A stretch of 64,000 nucleotides of DNA, taken from Cladobotryum mycophilum (lineage: Eukaryota; Ascomycota; Sordariomycetes; Hypocreales; Hypocreaceae). Shown one piece after another: positions 1 to 12,760 of the stretch. Location of the stretch: the NCBI GenBank assembly GCA_036429605.1, contig JAVFKD010000004.1, positions 1,984,001-2,048,000 on the forward strand, in the 5' to 3' direction. Position 1 is the stretch's first letter, and each line of letters opens with the position of its first letter. Both the position numbers and the translations under genes were made by a program. Under the pieces are notes generated by a model. That model saw only the letters and a list, made by a program, of their open reading frames with translations. It did no database searches and had not been told where the DNA came from.

Positions 1-2858
1 TGCAAATTATGCCCAATTCTTTTTACTTGTTTTTTTGCCTTGCTTTCTATTAGTACGGGGATGAGTTGCTTGTTTAGGGGACTGCCTGCTTGCGGGTTCG
101 GCAGATGATCTCGGAATGTGAAGGGGGAGAAGGAGAAAGACGAAAAAAGGATTGGGAGAGCGGAGAGCTGCCAGTAAAAGGCAGAGGGACAGAAAAAAGC
201 ACGGACAAAGATCCATGGACGTCAAAAGGCAAAAATGCAATGCATGGGATAGAGTGGTTTGCTTGTCCAAGGTGGAGTTACACCGCTTTCATGATGCAGT
301 GCGGCATGGCAAATGGTAATCTCTGCGGCATAATCGACGTGTTGTGGACACGGGTTTCCGACGCTCAAGGGGGAGGACGATGGACGGAGGAGGGTGTGCA
401 TACGAAAGAGCGGAATTGGTTGCGCGTCTTTTTTTTAATAGGTATAAACATGAAGATAATCAACTTACACGAGGAGAAGCACGAGATATGTGATATAATC
501 AAAATGCCAGTATGGGCATGAATATTTTTTTATGTAGTATGTCGGAAGATGACTTTCCGGATATGACTCTGTGCGTTGTGCATGCATAGTATTTGATTAT
601 TCATCTATTTGCTTTGGACAACTCCATTTACTAATATAAGTTGCATAGAAATATGGATGCATTGGCGCTCGAGTTGACCGTTTTCAAACCAAGTCGCCGG
701 CCCAGTTGAAAGGCGAGGCCGGCGGTCATATGTCCTTGTACAGTATGTGTGTCTGTCAAGACGATGTAATGATAGGGCATAGGTAGTGGTCTATCATCCC
801 CCTGCGAGTCCTGCTTGCACTAGCAAAAGTGTCATATGTCATGTAAAAGGACAAGGTCATGGAACCTTGACTGGGTAAAAGGGTACTGAGTGAGTACGTT
901 GTACTTGTGACGAGTAGCACCTTCGGCACATTCAAATCGACTACTACTAGGGGTGTCTTAACTGGGCTTGTTGAGTGGAACTGGTCAAGGCTTCTTTGCT
1001 CGGGCAATGAAACCCATATGCTGGGGCCTCCTTCAGCCCCTCCCCTGTCAGATGGAGGGAAGAGCGGGAGATGGCGTCGTGGTGGCCCTGTAACCTTCAA
1101 ACGTGGTTTAGGGACGACTGGACTGCCTTCTGGTCCATGGCCTGGACTGTTCCCTTTTTTGTTTTTGCTCCAGTCAGATTTGATATCACACCGTCCAACC
1201 ATGGGGGGTGTGGTGCTTTGTCGTCTCTGCGACCGTTGCATAATGGAGACCCTGTAGATTTACAAGTATGATTTCCTCGCGGCAGGCAAAGAAGGAAAGA
1301 AAGAAAGAGAGCTTTGCTGTTTCGCACTGCAAGCCTGCTTTTTGAATTCTGCATGCATATGTGCGTCTACATACATACATACACATGTATAATCATATGC
1401 AATCGATAGATAGGTGGCTACCTAGTACTCGCGCGAGAGTTGGCCTCGTATTCATACGCACACACAGCAGAAAGGTGAGCGGCAGATCACGTCCGCACTA
1501 TGTCCGGATCCGGATCCAGGAACTGGAGTCTTCAGCCCAGCAAGCAGGTGAGACAAGCTATCAACAAGGCCATTGTACACACACACCCAACAGCAATAGC
1601 AACCCATGGGGGGCCAAAGGGCATTCATTGATTGCTTGTACTTGTACCATCTGCACACGTCCCTGGACAAAGTTTGACATGTTTCCTGCGCGCTGTTGAA
1701 GGACCCCCTCTCTCCTCTCCTCTCCTCTCCTCCTGTATGGAGTTATGTATGTCAGAAATGGCCCGTCCGTCATGAATCGAACGAACATGTACGAACCAAC
1801 ATCATCAAGCCACATCATCTGCTAAACTGCGGGTTCGCCTTTTCGATAACGTTTCTCTCTACATTCCTTTTCCCACACTTGATTTGATGGGCAACAGCCC
1901 TTTTCTCTCTCTCTCTCTCTCCCTTTCAGTTCTATTATTGGCTTAGACAACGGCTCCAAAACAGCTGACTCACTCCTGACGTGTGCCGCCACGACCAACG
2001 TCCTGGGGCCCTTGAGATATTGTGGACACCCGTCGACAAGCCGACAAGGGTTCTTTTCATCGTCCACGAGGAGAATGGATCTTGCTTCTCGGGGCTTCCC
2101 TCCCTCTCGGCGCCCCCCAGTCAAGTATGAAAGACTTTGTTTCCCCCGAAGCTCGGATTCAAGGCTTCCTTGCTTAAAGGAAAGAAGGCAAAGGAAAAAA
2201 AGAACAAGGTGGGTTTTTAGCGAGAGGTTGTGAGTGGTCTTCTCGTGAACCTTGTCAGTTCTGGTTAAATCGTCTTGTCTTGCCTGTACTCTGAACCCAG
2301 TACGGAGTTACTAGCACTTTGGCGATAATACTTTAGTAGTAGTCGGGGGGTGTTCCCATACGCGATTGATAGCTGGAGTGCTGGTTCGCTTTCTGCCTTT
2401 TTCACTTCTTCTCTTACGACCGCTACTTCTTTTACTTCTCCTTCTTTACTTCGACATCAACTATTACTGCTATTGCCCATGACGTTGGAATTCATCACCT
2501 ACCAAGTCGAGATTCAACTGCATCTTTGAAGGAAAAAAACGCCACTTTAGTTCGAAAACGTCCAGTCGCATGCGCATTGCATGCCCGATACTACTGTCAC
2601 CTGCCACTCTGCGCCTTAACTGATGCGGTATCGACTCTTAACAACGCCAGCTTTCGCCAAGCTTGCCGACACTCTGCGCTGGCTCATAGCACCTCGAATA
2701 GTACTGGAACACACCTAGGATTCCAAGTTCTACGCAAGTTTTGTTTTTACGACAAAGGGAAAAAAAAGTAAACAACAAGAAGAAATCTTGAGACTTTGGC
2801 TGCTGGGAAGAAAACAACTAGCCGGCTAGAGAAAAGGGAGGCTGTTGGGTCGTTTCTT
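1..2858. other. Gene-free left edge and methyltransferase upstream region
   Basis: I see no supported coding region here. Open frames are short and lack recognisable domains. The stretch holds pyrimidine-rich tracts, for example CTCTC repeats around 1710-1732 and a TC run around 1901-1922. The last few hundred bases are the presumed promoter and leader of the methyltransferase gene that starts at 2859. Confidence 0.6.
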
Positions 2859-4446
2859 ATGAGTGAACCGAATTCATCGACGATTATGACGACGACGGAA
2901 CCTCCAGGAATGATTTATCCCGATGAGGTGAGGCTTTTGCTCATGTCGGATACCTGCGCCTCAGCAACCCGGATCGAACGCATCTCGCTGCAGTTACTAA
3001 CATTTTGCTTATCAGACTGCAGTATCACCTTCCGAGGACGATGATGAGGTTAGCAGTTTACCATGGACTCATACCGTCCCATTTTTGGAACGACTTCTGA
3101 CCTTCGCAGGGAAACGATATTGGAAGCTACCGATCTTCGCTGACCTCGGTCACATCATCTGTCTTACATGGTGTGATGGGAGAGGGGCAGCGGCGATATG
3201 CTGTCTACGGCCAAGAAGGTGATGATCCCGGAAGCATCGACATGTCTCCAGCGATGTACTAACATGAGTTTTAAAGAGTATGGCCTTCCAATGGATGACC
3301 AGGAACTGGACCGCATGGATCTCTGCCACCACAAGTACTATTCACTTTTGAATAGCAGGCACTTTCTCGCACCGATTGTCGAAAACCCGCAAAGGATAAT
3401 GGATCTGGGATGTGGTACAGGTACTTTACTATCATGACCAACATCATTGTTCCATCATCTAACCCTCCCATTCAAGGCATTTGGTGTGTCGAAGTAGCAG
3501 ACGAATATCCCGGAGCGCAGGTATGGCTTGGCATGAAAGGAAACGAGGGGAGGGGGATAATTGCTCACAAATTTATCAGGTTCTTGGCGTCGACATAGCT
3601 CCCACACAACCACAATGGTGAGAATCGAGAGGTTTCGGTCAAGGCGATCCCGAGATGGTTTACTGACACTGCTATAAAAGGGTACCGCCGAATTGTCAAT
3701 TTGAACTCGACGACATCGAACAGTCATGGACATGGAAACCGGATTCTGCCGACTTCATCTTCGGGCGTGATCTCATTCTCTCCGTGCGGAACTTCCCGAA
3801 GCTCATCGACCAGGTGTACACGTATGTCTACCCTACTTTTCGGATTCACCCATTTGATAAAACACCGGAAGCTAATTGTGTCGAAATAGACACCTCAAAC
3901 CTGGTGGATGGGTCGAATTCCAATGCGCCGCAGTCATGTTACAGTGTGATGATGGGACCCTACCGACCGAAAGCACCTTTCAAGCCTGGGCGGACCTGAT
4001 GAAGTCCGCCTGCTCCAAGTACGGAACGCCCGTCGACGACCCTGCGAAGTGGAAGGATTGGTTTCAGGAGCGAGGCTTCGAGTGCGTAACCGAGGAGGTG
4101 TTCAAGATGCCATGCACACCGTGGGCCAAGGATAAGCGCCTGAAACTCATTGGCATGTGGGAGCAGCACAACCTGACCAACAACCTGGAGGGCTTGACGA
4201 TGAGGTTATTCCAAAAGAGCCTAGGCTGGACAGAGGAAGAGATTTTGGTCATTTCGGCTATGCTGAGAAAGGAACTACGGGATCTTGGTGTCCACACCTA
4301 CTGGCCATTGTGAGTACCAGCGGGTCTTTTTCTCATTTTTCAAACTTGGATCCAAACGTCTTTGGAAATGACTTGTGCTAACCATCTACAGCTACGTTGT
4401 GTATGCTCGGAAACCCCTCTCTCCGCGTTTCGATGTCGGAGGTTGA
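2859..4446 (+). CDS. LaeA/UMTA-like SAM-dependent methyltransferase
   Basis: Nine exons: 2859-2927, 3016-3048, 3110-3218, 3277-3420, 3477-3520, 3580-3617, 3681-3821, 3890-4309 and 4392-4446. They join in frame to about 350 residues. The order of motifs is that of fungal LaeA-like class I methyltransferases: a GSYRSS/VTSS entry segment, the 'RRYAVYG' stretch, the HH-containing helix, motif I as DLGCGTGIWCVEVADEYPG, motif post-I as GVDIAPTQP, then PPNCQFELDDIE and HLKPGGWVEF. LaeA relatives act in the nucleus and influence secondary metabolism and development; many paralogues have unknown substrates, so this is not claimed to be LaeA itself. The start is the first in-frame ATG of exon 1, and the phase agrees at every junction. 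The nearest downstream gene is 3.7 kb away, so there is no clear partner. Confidence 0.88.
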
Positions 4447-7400
4447 AATTCGAACACTATGTCACTCGGTGCAACATCCCATACATGAAATGGTTTGTAT
4501 GCACAGATGGGAAAGCGGTGCAGCTTAGGCAAACATCCAGGGAGAACATGGCATAGCTTCCATAAGAGAAACCAAACCCCGAGGGAGGACACCGCCTCCA
4601 AGGCCGTGATGTCGTCTAGGGCTTTAATTTGTTTACCCCCTCCCTCCTCCCTCGGAGCAATGGAATATGTCAAAGACCATACACCCTGCCCTGGATTACC
4701 AAATTCGCCGGGCTTTGTGTGAGATGGTGGTTGGCTTTTGGGCCTCCTTCACCGCCTCTCGGTGCAGCCTTTTTTATTTATTTATTATTATTACTCCGCT
4801 ACAAGCGCAGGCGCCTCGACATTTGGGAATGGTCTACGAACGAGCTAGACTGATTCATGGCTTTTGATGCATGGGAATGACTATGCGAAAAGAGGACATG
4901 TCTCTGAGAAAGGTTGTGGGGCGGAACACGCAGAAGAGAGAGAGGGAGAGAAATCTGCAAGTACAGACATGGAGAGAGAAGAAAGCTCCATGTAAATGAC
5001 CATTTATGGGAGGAGGCGTAAATGGCAATCTTTTTTTTCTTCCCTTTTTTTACATGGGAGTTTTGGGTTTGGCGTTTTTGGGTCGGGGGTGACCTCAACT
5101 TGCATGGGACGAGAACTTGCTCGCGGGGCTATCTTTTTTTTTTTGAGACAATTGGCATATTTTGGGATATACATGCATTTTGGGGAGGGGGAATTGGGGT
5201 TTCTTGTGGATAGTAACTTGCGGGAAATGGGCGCATCTATAAACTTGGTATACGAAAGTGATGGATATGGGAATGTTTTATATGGATGGAAATGAAGCTG
5301 CATGGGATTATACGGTGGGAGGCATATTTGTATTAGTTTAATCAGGCAAAACATTGTAAAATTAAGACAATTCTGAATCTTTTTTGTTCATGTTTGCCCC
5401 CAAAAACACATATTTGATGGGATAAAAGAGTGTCTCGTACTGTTCAAGTAAAAAAAAAAAACAGACTTGTCCGCCGAGTTCCTGGGCATCAAACTCCCTT
5501 GGGTGTTTCCCCCTCCTCCCCTCAACCGCCTGCGTTTGCCCCGTGTAGATCACTGTGGCTTGGATGACCGAAAGTACTGTAAAGATCTTCGAGGAGGGTC
5601 GGGCTCATGCTTGTGGAACCTGAAGTTGTCCATCGGTAGTTTTATCCCGGGGCCGGTAATCTGTCCCAAGCGTCTGGCCCCCCCCCCCAGCCTACCTACC
5701 TTGGGAAAATGTCCCATCAAGGGCGCGGAACAAAAACCCACCTGGTGTAGGGCTAGAAGGATCATCCCCCCATCCCCTTCTCACCCATCAGGCTGGGTAA
5801 GATGCTTATCCACAAAAGCCAAGAACGAGACGTGCGGGGCAGGCCCGGGAGGAGGAGGGCAGGAGATTTTGTCGAGGCGAGAAAGACGCCGTTCCCTGTC
5901 GTAAGCATAAGCTACAAGTATTACATGGTATTATCATTTAAAGTGTATATGGGTCTTGGCAGATATGTCTGAGTTGGAAATAGGGCGTGGCGTTGATGAC
6001 TTTCTATATGTGAGCAAGTCTGATATCAAATGTGGGCTTTGTGTGAATGAGGATTTTATAAGAGAGGTGTTTTGAAGTGAGACTTTTGATCTTGCATGGC
6101 GAGACGGGGTTTGACTTATCGACGAAGCATCTTTGGAGACAAAGTTTGACAGGGAGGTTAAACTTGAGGCCGATTTCTGACTCCATTCTTTCTCTGATAT
6201 CATCTAAGCGCCTTCCTCTGATTAGATGTGGTGATGGGGTCAAGCCGACCCAAGCCTACTTACGTCCGACCAGCACTACAAATCGGAAGACAATTAGTCC
6301 GTGTTGTAGAGGTAATATATAACTCAAATGCAAGCTAGTATACCCAAAAAAAGGGAAGAACAAGGGTTTCTACGAAAGGTAGAGAAAGGTAAAGCATAGC
6401 GTCTCATGTGTTGGTGTTGTGATCAGAATGATCAATATTTGTTTGTTTTCTATCCAAGAGATAATACTGGGTTACTTTGGCACAACGATGGCTTAATAAT
6501 AGAGCTCAATACCGTGGCATTCTTTGATTGGTGGTTAGAAGGATATATGTTGAAGATACGCCCAACATTACTCGGCGCGTCCATTTTGTAACAACCTTTG
6601 TGGGTCAAGATTCCTGTTGAATAGTGATACAGAAAATTCCTTCCTTGGCATTGTTGACAAAAAACAGAACTGTTAATTGAACAGCAGCAATTAACCCTAA
6701 TATATTCTTACAGGCATACCTTGATCTTTTGCTCAATCTCTGGCTTGACCGTGCTTTACTGGGTATTCTGTCGAGCAGACTGGGCAATTCCACCCGATAT
6801 TCAACAGAAACGAGCTTCGTGCGAGAGGAGTTATTTTTTATTTCATCATCGAAAAGTCGATTGCATTCATGATGAGAAGCTGTAACGTGATTTCGAACTA
6901 TTCGGGCTTTGGATGGTTGCTTCAACCGACACCATCACGTCCAGAACACCATTCTGCATTCAACATTTCTCAAACGTTTTGAGGGGAAGTGTCACAGATT
7001 GCCTCCATAACCCGACCACTGTGCTATCCTTTTAGGGGGAAAAATTGTGTTATGTTGCTATACAGCTATTCGGATGACACACCTCTTAAGAGGCTACAGC
7101 CTGAGCAAGTAGCCAAGCGAAGTATTCAGAGACACCGCGAGAGTGCAAGTCGGTAGGATCGGCTACAGTTCGCTTGATGCACGGCTTCACAAAGATATTG
7201 CTCAAGGACGTGATCCTGGGGTGGAGACGTTGCGTATTTTGTTATAGTCCTTGGGCATGTCGGTAATGGTACATCAAGGAAGCGAAACTCGGAGAGTAGA
7301 GCGGTTGTCCTTTCCATCCAGTCCTTCAGATGGCTCCATATGCAGGCATAAGTGGAAGAGATTCTGCGGGAGATCTAGCATGAGAATGAAAGACGACTTT

Positions 7401-7860
7401 GGTGACTCAGATAACCTGATACAACGTCGGGACGATGAAGATTGTTTGTAACCAGTCCATTTGCTTTGCTCCTTTAGATCCTCGGAGTGGGAGACGTTGG
7501 AGATGATACATCAGCGGAGTGGATGCCAATATTCTATGAGTGCTCTGATTCACTGCCAAAAGTGTAGATGAGGCTGTTGGGACATAAGTGGTATTCAACG
7601 ACGACGTTGGATTCAGGGGAGACAGAAGGGGGAGAATTCGGCATGCTTCGTCGGTCTGGCTGTATGAGACATATTTGCATAAACTGCGCTGTAATCGCGC
7701 CCTTGGTAATGATATTTTACAACTATTCATAAACTACCATTCCGAATGCGGAGGAGAGACGTTGCCTAGACTCGGAATGTGGTGGAATCTTTTGCGAGTG
7801 TTATCCAGAAGGCGAGTTGGGATGACAGTGCGTCACCGAGGCAGCACGCCGCCACTTCTT
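4447..7860. other. Gene-free intergenic stretch
   Basis: No frame in this 3.4 kb gives a recognisable protein, on either strand or when joined through plausible introns. Longer open frames, such as one around 6605-6925 on the minus strand, have unlikely composition and no domain. An ancient degenerate element cannot be excluded by eye. Confidence 0.5.
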
Positions 7861-7872
7861 CAACACTAAAAT

Positions 7873-7945
7873 CGGCACAAACCACGCATCACGGAAATGG
7901 AAGTGGAAGAAGGAAGAACCTGAGAAAACCGGCACAAACCACGCA
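7873..7945. repeat. 16-bp direct repeat upstream of the metallothionein gene
   Basis: CGGCACAAACCACGCA occurs identically at 7873-7888 and 7930-7945, 57 bp apart start to start. The second copy lies just upstream of a TATA box. The position suggests a repeated activator site for the metallothionein gene, but the cognate factor is unknown. It does not match the copper-responsive elements I know. Confidence 0.6.
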
Positions 7946-7953
7946 AATTCGTC

Positions 7954-7960
7954 TATAAAA
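7954..7960 (+). promoter_or_regulatory. TATA box of the metallothionein gene
   Basis: TATAAAA lies about 180 bases before the ATG at 8135 and nine bases after the second 16-bp repeat. A strong TATA box fits an inducible metal-response gene. The call rests on position and sequence only. Confidence 0.55.
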
Positions 7961-8134
7961 GACTGCCTTGTTCTTTGGAATAGAGATTTTTCTTTCTTCT
8001 TTTCTTCATCCAAATCAATCAAACACTTGCATTCAATCCCCCCAAAAAACACATATCTTCAACCACTTCAACCAACCACTTCATCACCTCCACTCAGGTC
8101 CAAGACCCAAATAACACCTTCAACATCCATCAAA

Positions 8135-8317
8135 ATGCCTGGCAACTGTGGCTGCTCCTCTGGCTCTTCCTGCAGCTGCGGCACTAGCTGTACGTCTGCC
8201 CCCTTTTTATTATTATTCATTTATTTATTGGCACCATAGACTCTGTGGTTCGGATTAGCTAACATGCTGGGAATTATAGGCACCTGCACTTCTTGCGGCT
8301 CAGGCTGCGGTTGTTAA
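8135..8317 (+). CDS. Copper-type metallothionein, 30 residues, two exons
   Basis: Exon 1 is 8135-8189 and exon 2 is 8280-8317, separated by a 90-base GTACGT...TAG intron. The spliced product has 30 residues, of which nine are cysteines (residues 5, 7, 13, 15, 19, 21, 24, 28 and 30). The first seven fit the fungal copper-metallothionein spacing C-x-C-x5-C-x-C-x3-C-x-C-x2-C known from Neurospora crassa; the last C-x-C pair is additional. There are no aromatic or large hydrophobic residues, the rest being mostly Gly, Ser and Thr. Such proteins bind Cu(I) in the cytosol, buffering it and protecting against excess. The ATG has the context CAAAATG. A TATA box and a duplicated 16-bp element precede it. 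The gene is short enough to be missed by routine annotation. Confidence 0.9.
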
Positions 8318-9960
8318 AACACGGAATGCCATGATGGCTCGACTCGATGTACATCCGACGACGCCCTATGAATGATGGTGGTGCTTAACGATGGCTCAGA
8401 GGGGGTGTGTCTCAGACTTCGAATACGACGGAGCAAAGCACGGACTTGGGATTGGGACAAAGGGAATAGGAATAGGAATGGGAACACGATGCAAGGAACA
8501 AGGTACGGGGGAGGGATAATGAATGTTTGCTAGCTTCATAAAACCAACCATCCATCCGTTCATTCATTCCTTGATATAACTTGATTTCTCCTTATGTGCA
8601 GTGCAATGCAATGCAATCAATGCCTCTTCCAATCTACTCAGCTGCCGCACTCTGTAGTTCCCGTCTGTAGAAAGCCCCCCAATCAAACCACTGGGGACCC
8701 TGCTTTCAGTGAAACAGATGAGCTGTCAGGGCCCTGGAGTTCCCCAGATTTAGAGCCCTCTCGGCCAGTTGGCGTGGCCTGAAGGAGTCAATTTTATGGG
8801 GAAAACAGGCCCCATGGCTGCTCCCCGACCGCATTCGCTGGGTCCAGTAATGGAAGGTATTTGACCGCTCACTCAGCAGCAGCACAGCAACATGGAGTTT
8901 CGAGACTCCAAAGGCAGCGGTGCAGATTTGCATGTGATAGGGATCCATGGCCTCCCCTAAGCCTCACGTGGACCACTTGAAAAGCTGAGACTAGGCACAA
9001 GCACAGTGTTCCGTCCTCGGCCCTGGGGAAAAGGTCGATTGCTTTCGTAAAAGCAAGTAAAAAAAGGTAGCCCGAGCTCATTCTTGTCGGCTGGCTGCTG
9101 CCCTGCTGACCACATGAACGACGGACGAATCTGTTTTGTTCTTTTTTCTTTTCCTTTTCCTTTCTTTCGATGAACTGAAGAAGAACTACAGGCACCGTGT
9201 TTTGTGAGATTAATCTTTAAACTCTTACTCTTACTCGTCTTGTACCTATACTAGTTGCTTTCATCACATTTTTCTCTCTCCTCCTCTCTTTGCAACTCTA
9301 CACACTGTCGAGATTCGAGAGGGCGCTTTACTACTTACTACCTATCCATGCCTACCTTTCTCTGACGCGATATTGCGACACCAATGCATGACGTTTCCAT
9401 CTTCTTTGGGGTGTCTTCGTGCGAGTTCAAGTCCACGCGGAGCCAACGGAACGCTTCTTAATGGCTGCCATTGTAAGTTCTTTTCTTCTTCCTTCTCTTG
9501 TTCAAGCCTGTCTCTGTTCCTTTTTGCTGTGTCATGCGACTCCAACACACATTATCCTATACTACTGTCCGTCTCCCTACTGCTACCGTCCGTCCGCCCA
9601 TTCCTCCCTTACCTAGATTCATCATAGTCTCTTTGAGAATCGCCAGCCACCCCACAGGGATTTTCGCCATGTGATGTCATGAGCCGTGCTCCTGTCAGCT
9701 GCTGGTCTGGTCTCGCTTTCATCTCCCCTTTGCATCTTATCCTCGGCGCAACCTTTAGCAAAGGATCGCGACACAATAATGCCAATGCGCTTCTGTGCTG
9801 CACACACGCACAATACATACATTGCTCTTATGCAAAGGGAAAAAAACATTATTCAGCATTGAATTGAAACAGGAACAAAAGACGACTCGCTAACTTACCG
9901 GCCCTTGCGGCCACCGCGCCATCTCAGGATATACCGTGGGTATCATACCTGGGCACACCA
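8318..9960. other. Intergenic region between metallothionein and peroxin genes
   Basis: No coding region is supported. The first part should contain the metallothionein 3' end. The part from about 9230 is pyrimidine-rich and looks like the promoter and leader of the peroxin gene. Confidence 0.5.
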
Positions 9961-11899
9961 ATGTCTTCTCGCGACGACGTTCCCCTCGGCGCATCGCCGT
10001 CAACTTTCGATGCTCAATCTCCTCTGGGCAGCGCTCCTCCGACCTATGCCGCCTTTTCTCCTGTAACGCTATCCGCAAATACACCCTCCCGAAATAGCCG
10101 TCGCTCGACCGTCCTCGTCCACCAAAAGAGCCCCTTACTTCTCGCCACGCCTCCCCAAATCACCCGCGCGCTCGCGTACAGCCACCCGTTCCTGCTGCCG
10201 CTCAATACATTTGTTGGACTGTTGACATGGAGCACCGGTGATCCATGGCAGAGCTTTCTGCTTCTGTCTGCCTTTTGGGCCGTCGTTCTTTACGGGGATG
10301 TGGTCTTGCTGAGGGCTGGTCCAGTCGTGCTAGGTGCCGGCTTCATTGCAGGCATGTACAGCCGGCGGTATAGTCCCCTCAGCAGCAGCATGTTCTCTCA
10401 ACCCTTTGGTAAGGCCAAAGATGCGACCGTAAAGAAGGCTGCTGGGAGCGTGAACAGCCAGGCAGAGGAAGATGCCACCGAAAAGCAATTAAAGCACAAG
10501 AGGGCCAAGTCGGAGATTACAAATACCAAACACCAAAAGACGCTGGACGAAATTATAGAGACTCTCAAGGAATTTACAGGGCGATGCAACATGTTGATGG
10601 ACCCTCTTCTGGAGATGACGGATTTCCTGAGCACACAGAGAACTCCTACGAGCGCGACGACAAAGCCGGCACTGACGGCCATGTTTATGCGACTGCTGAT
10701 TGTAACACCTTTCTGGGTTGCGCTCACAATGTCGCCTTGGCGCATAATCACCACGCGACGGGTCATTCTGGTAACCGGAACCATAGTACTGACCTGGCAT
10801 TCAAGAGTGATGCGAGTAACGAGAGCTATTCTGTGGCGGAGCGCGACTGTGCGACGGCTTGCAGCAGTAACCACCGGGCTGACCTTTGAGAATCCCGTGA
10901 AACCGGATGGCACCAGAGAGGTTGGGGTCAAGAAACAGGAGTCACAACACAGCAAGGCATCGTCATTGAGTTCCGCTAGTCTACACACCAACCACCGCAT
11001 AAACGGAAATCTGAGGGGCCCTAAAAGCGCCGGCGTCAAGTTTACTTTTATCCTATACGAGAACCAACGACGATGGGTCGGCTTGGGATGGACTTCTAGC
11101 CTGTTTGCATACGAGCGACCGGCCTGGACGGACGAACACCAAAACGGTGTGCCCCCAAAAGACGAGTTTGAGCTTCCAGGAGTGGAAGATGGAAGCAGCA
11201 TGCGTTGGCAGTGGGCTGAGGGCAGTCGTTGGAGAGTTGATGGGGTGTCTGATGATCATGAAGGAGTAGACTATGAGGGGCCTGCAGCGAAGAGTGGTTG
11301 GATATACTACGATAACAAGGTGAGCAAGCATCATAGACTCTCGTCACTGCTTTCGAGTAGCGTTGCTAACCAGGGGGTGGGGCTTATAGTGGCAAAGCGG
11401 GCGAAGAGGCCAAGATGGATGGGGGAAATGGACCCGTCGAAGAAAATGGTACCGCGATGCCGAGTTGGTAGAAGGCGACGACCTGTCACAGCCGTTGGAG
11501 CTCGATGCGACAGAAACGGCCCCCGGGCCTCATACCCAATCGTATAGCACAGCGAACGAGAAGATGCGAGTCGAGCCCTTACTTCCGCGACCCGAAGTAA
11601 CCGTCACTGAGGATCATAGTGCTGACAGCTCGAGCTCAAAGGCCGGTGATGACGCAGTATCGTTAAATTCGACATCAACATCGTCGAGGTTTTGGCCAGG
11701 ACTACGGCGGCGAACCACGGATCGGTCAAACGACGACGGCCATGGTCAGAAACACGACAAACGGCATAGTATCGTTAGCAGCAACACGGATGATGATACA
11801 AGCGGATTGGGCCTCGCGGTCGAACTGGAGTTACAAAAGCAAGGCAAGGAGGGCGGGCAATGGGGTATAGGTGACGAAGCTAGGATGAGTTTGGAATGA
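9961..11899 (+). CDS. Pex23/Pex30-family peroxin with DysF domain
   Basis: Exon 1 (9961-11319) and exon 2 (11390-11899) join in phase 0 to about 622 residues. A low-complexity N-terminus is followed by hydrophobic segments around residues 80-130 (HPFLLPLNTFVGLLTW, then a long apolar stretch) and another apolar region near 240-290. The DysF part lies at about residues 350-485. Its signature spans the intron: WIYYDNKW, then RRGQDGWGKWTRRRKWYRDAEL. The Trp/Arg-rich pattern is diagnostic of the peroxin/ferlin DysF family (yeast Pex30, Pex31 and Pex32; Yarrowia Pex23 and Pex24). Those proteins sit in the ER and at peroxisome contact sites, shaping membranes and controlling peroxisome size and number. 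The C-terminus is acidic and low in complexity. The start has a good context (CACCAATG). An AATAAA lies about 220 bases after the stop. Confidence 0.88.
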
Positions 11900-12760
11900 A
11901 ATGATATGGGATCATGATGACACTGTTTTCGGGGTCTGATGGGACAAACGATGTTTTTCTCTCATCTTGTACGAACATTTGTGCTATAGCATGGCGGGTA
12001 GCGGGAGTGTTTTTTGTTTTTGCTTTTTTTTGCTCTTGTTTTGAGGGAGGTCATGCCCTGGGTTTTACCTGATGCCCTTTTTTTAGTCCTTGTAATGCCG
12101 TCCTAATACGGATGGAGAGAATAAATCATTTCTTGCATGAGAGAGACAGATAGGGAGACTTGGGGTTCCTAGGATATCTCAAGGGGGTTCAGATGAGTTG
12201 GCGTGGCGCTTTGCCCAGCCAAGCGGTATGTGAAACAAGTTTGGTAATTCTTAGTGATGCGAATTGAGAAGAAACAATACGAGAATAGACTCTGCGAATA
12301 ACATAATAGAACTTGCTGCGTCTTATTCACAGTAAAATAAAGAAAATAAAAAAAGGGCGTTTCGTAAAATGCCCAGTGAGGCGCGTCGTTTGTTTTCTCC
12401 TTCACATGTCGTTCACCTCCCTTCAAGTAGATTTTTTTTTGAGTGCTGGGCAGACCGCCTGGTGTCAGTTTCTCATCCTTTCATGCAAAGTGGCCCTTCC
12501 CCCCCCCCCTTCACGCTCTTTTTCTCTCCCTTTTCAAACTTCTTACACTCATTTAGGACTTGCGAATTCCTTCCTTTTTTGCTTTTTTTCTTTCTTTTTG
12601 TGACGAATAGTCAGGCTTGCTGATTTTTTTTTGCTTGGCAGATTGGAAGTCGATTCTTGTTTGCGATGGAGGTTGACGATGGTGGTGGAGGTGGAGGTGG
12701 TGGTGGAGGAGGAGGAGAGGGGGAAGAGGGAACGTGAGGGGGGATGGGTGCCTGACCTTG
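11900..12760. other. 3' region of the peroxin gene and leader of the next gene
   Basis: No gene is supported. It contains an AATAAA at 12120-12125 that could be the peroxin poly(A) signal. A GGT/GGA-rich stretch at 12666-12732 follows an ATG but runs into a stop at about 12736. Confidence 0.5.
12120..12125 (+). promoter_or_regulatory. Candidate poly(A) signal of the peroxin gene
   Basis: AATAAA on the coding strand, about 220 bases after the peroxin stop codon. Fungal poly(A) signals are loose, so this is positional evidence only. Confidence 0.35.

Noticed and set aside
3580..3617. Suspected extra base in methyltransferase exon 6
   Set aside because: Recounting shows three C, exon length 38, and phase kept into WVPPNC; the gene is intact.
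9342..9627. Small frames upstream of the peroxin gene
   Set aside because: Pyrimidine-rich leader sequence; no conserved features.
10398..11201. 267-codon antisense frame inside the peroxin gene
   Set aside because: It is a shadow of a strong DysF peroxin coding region and has no domain.
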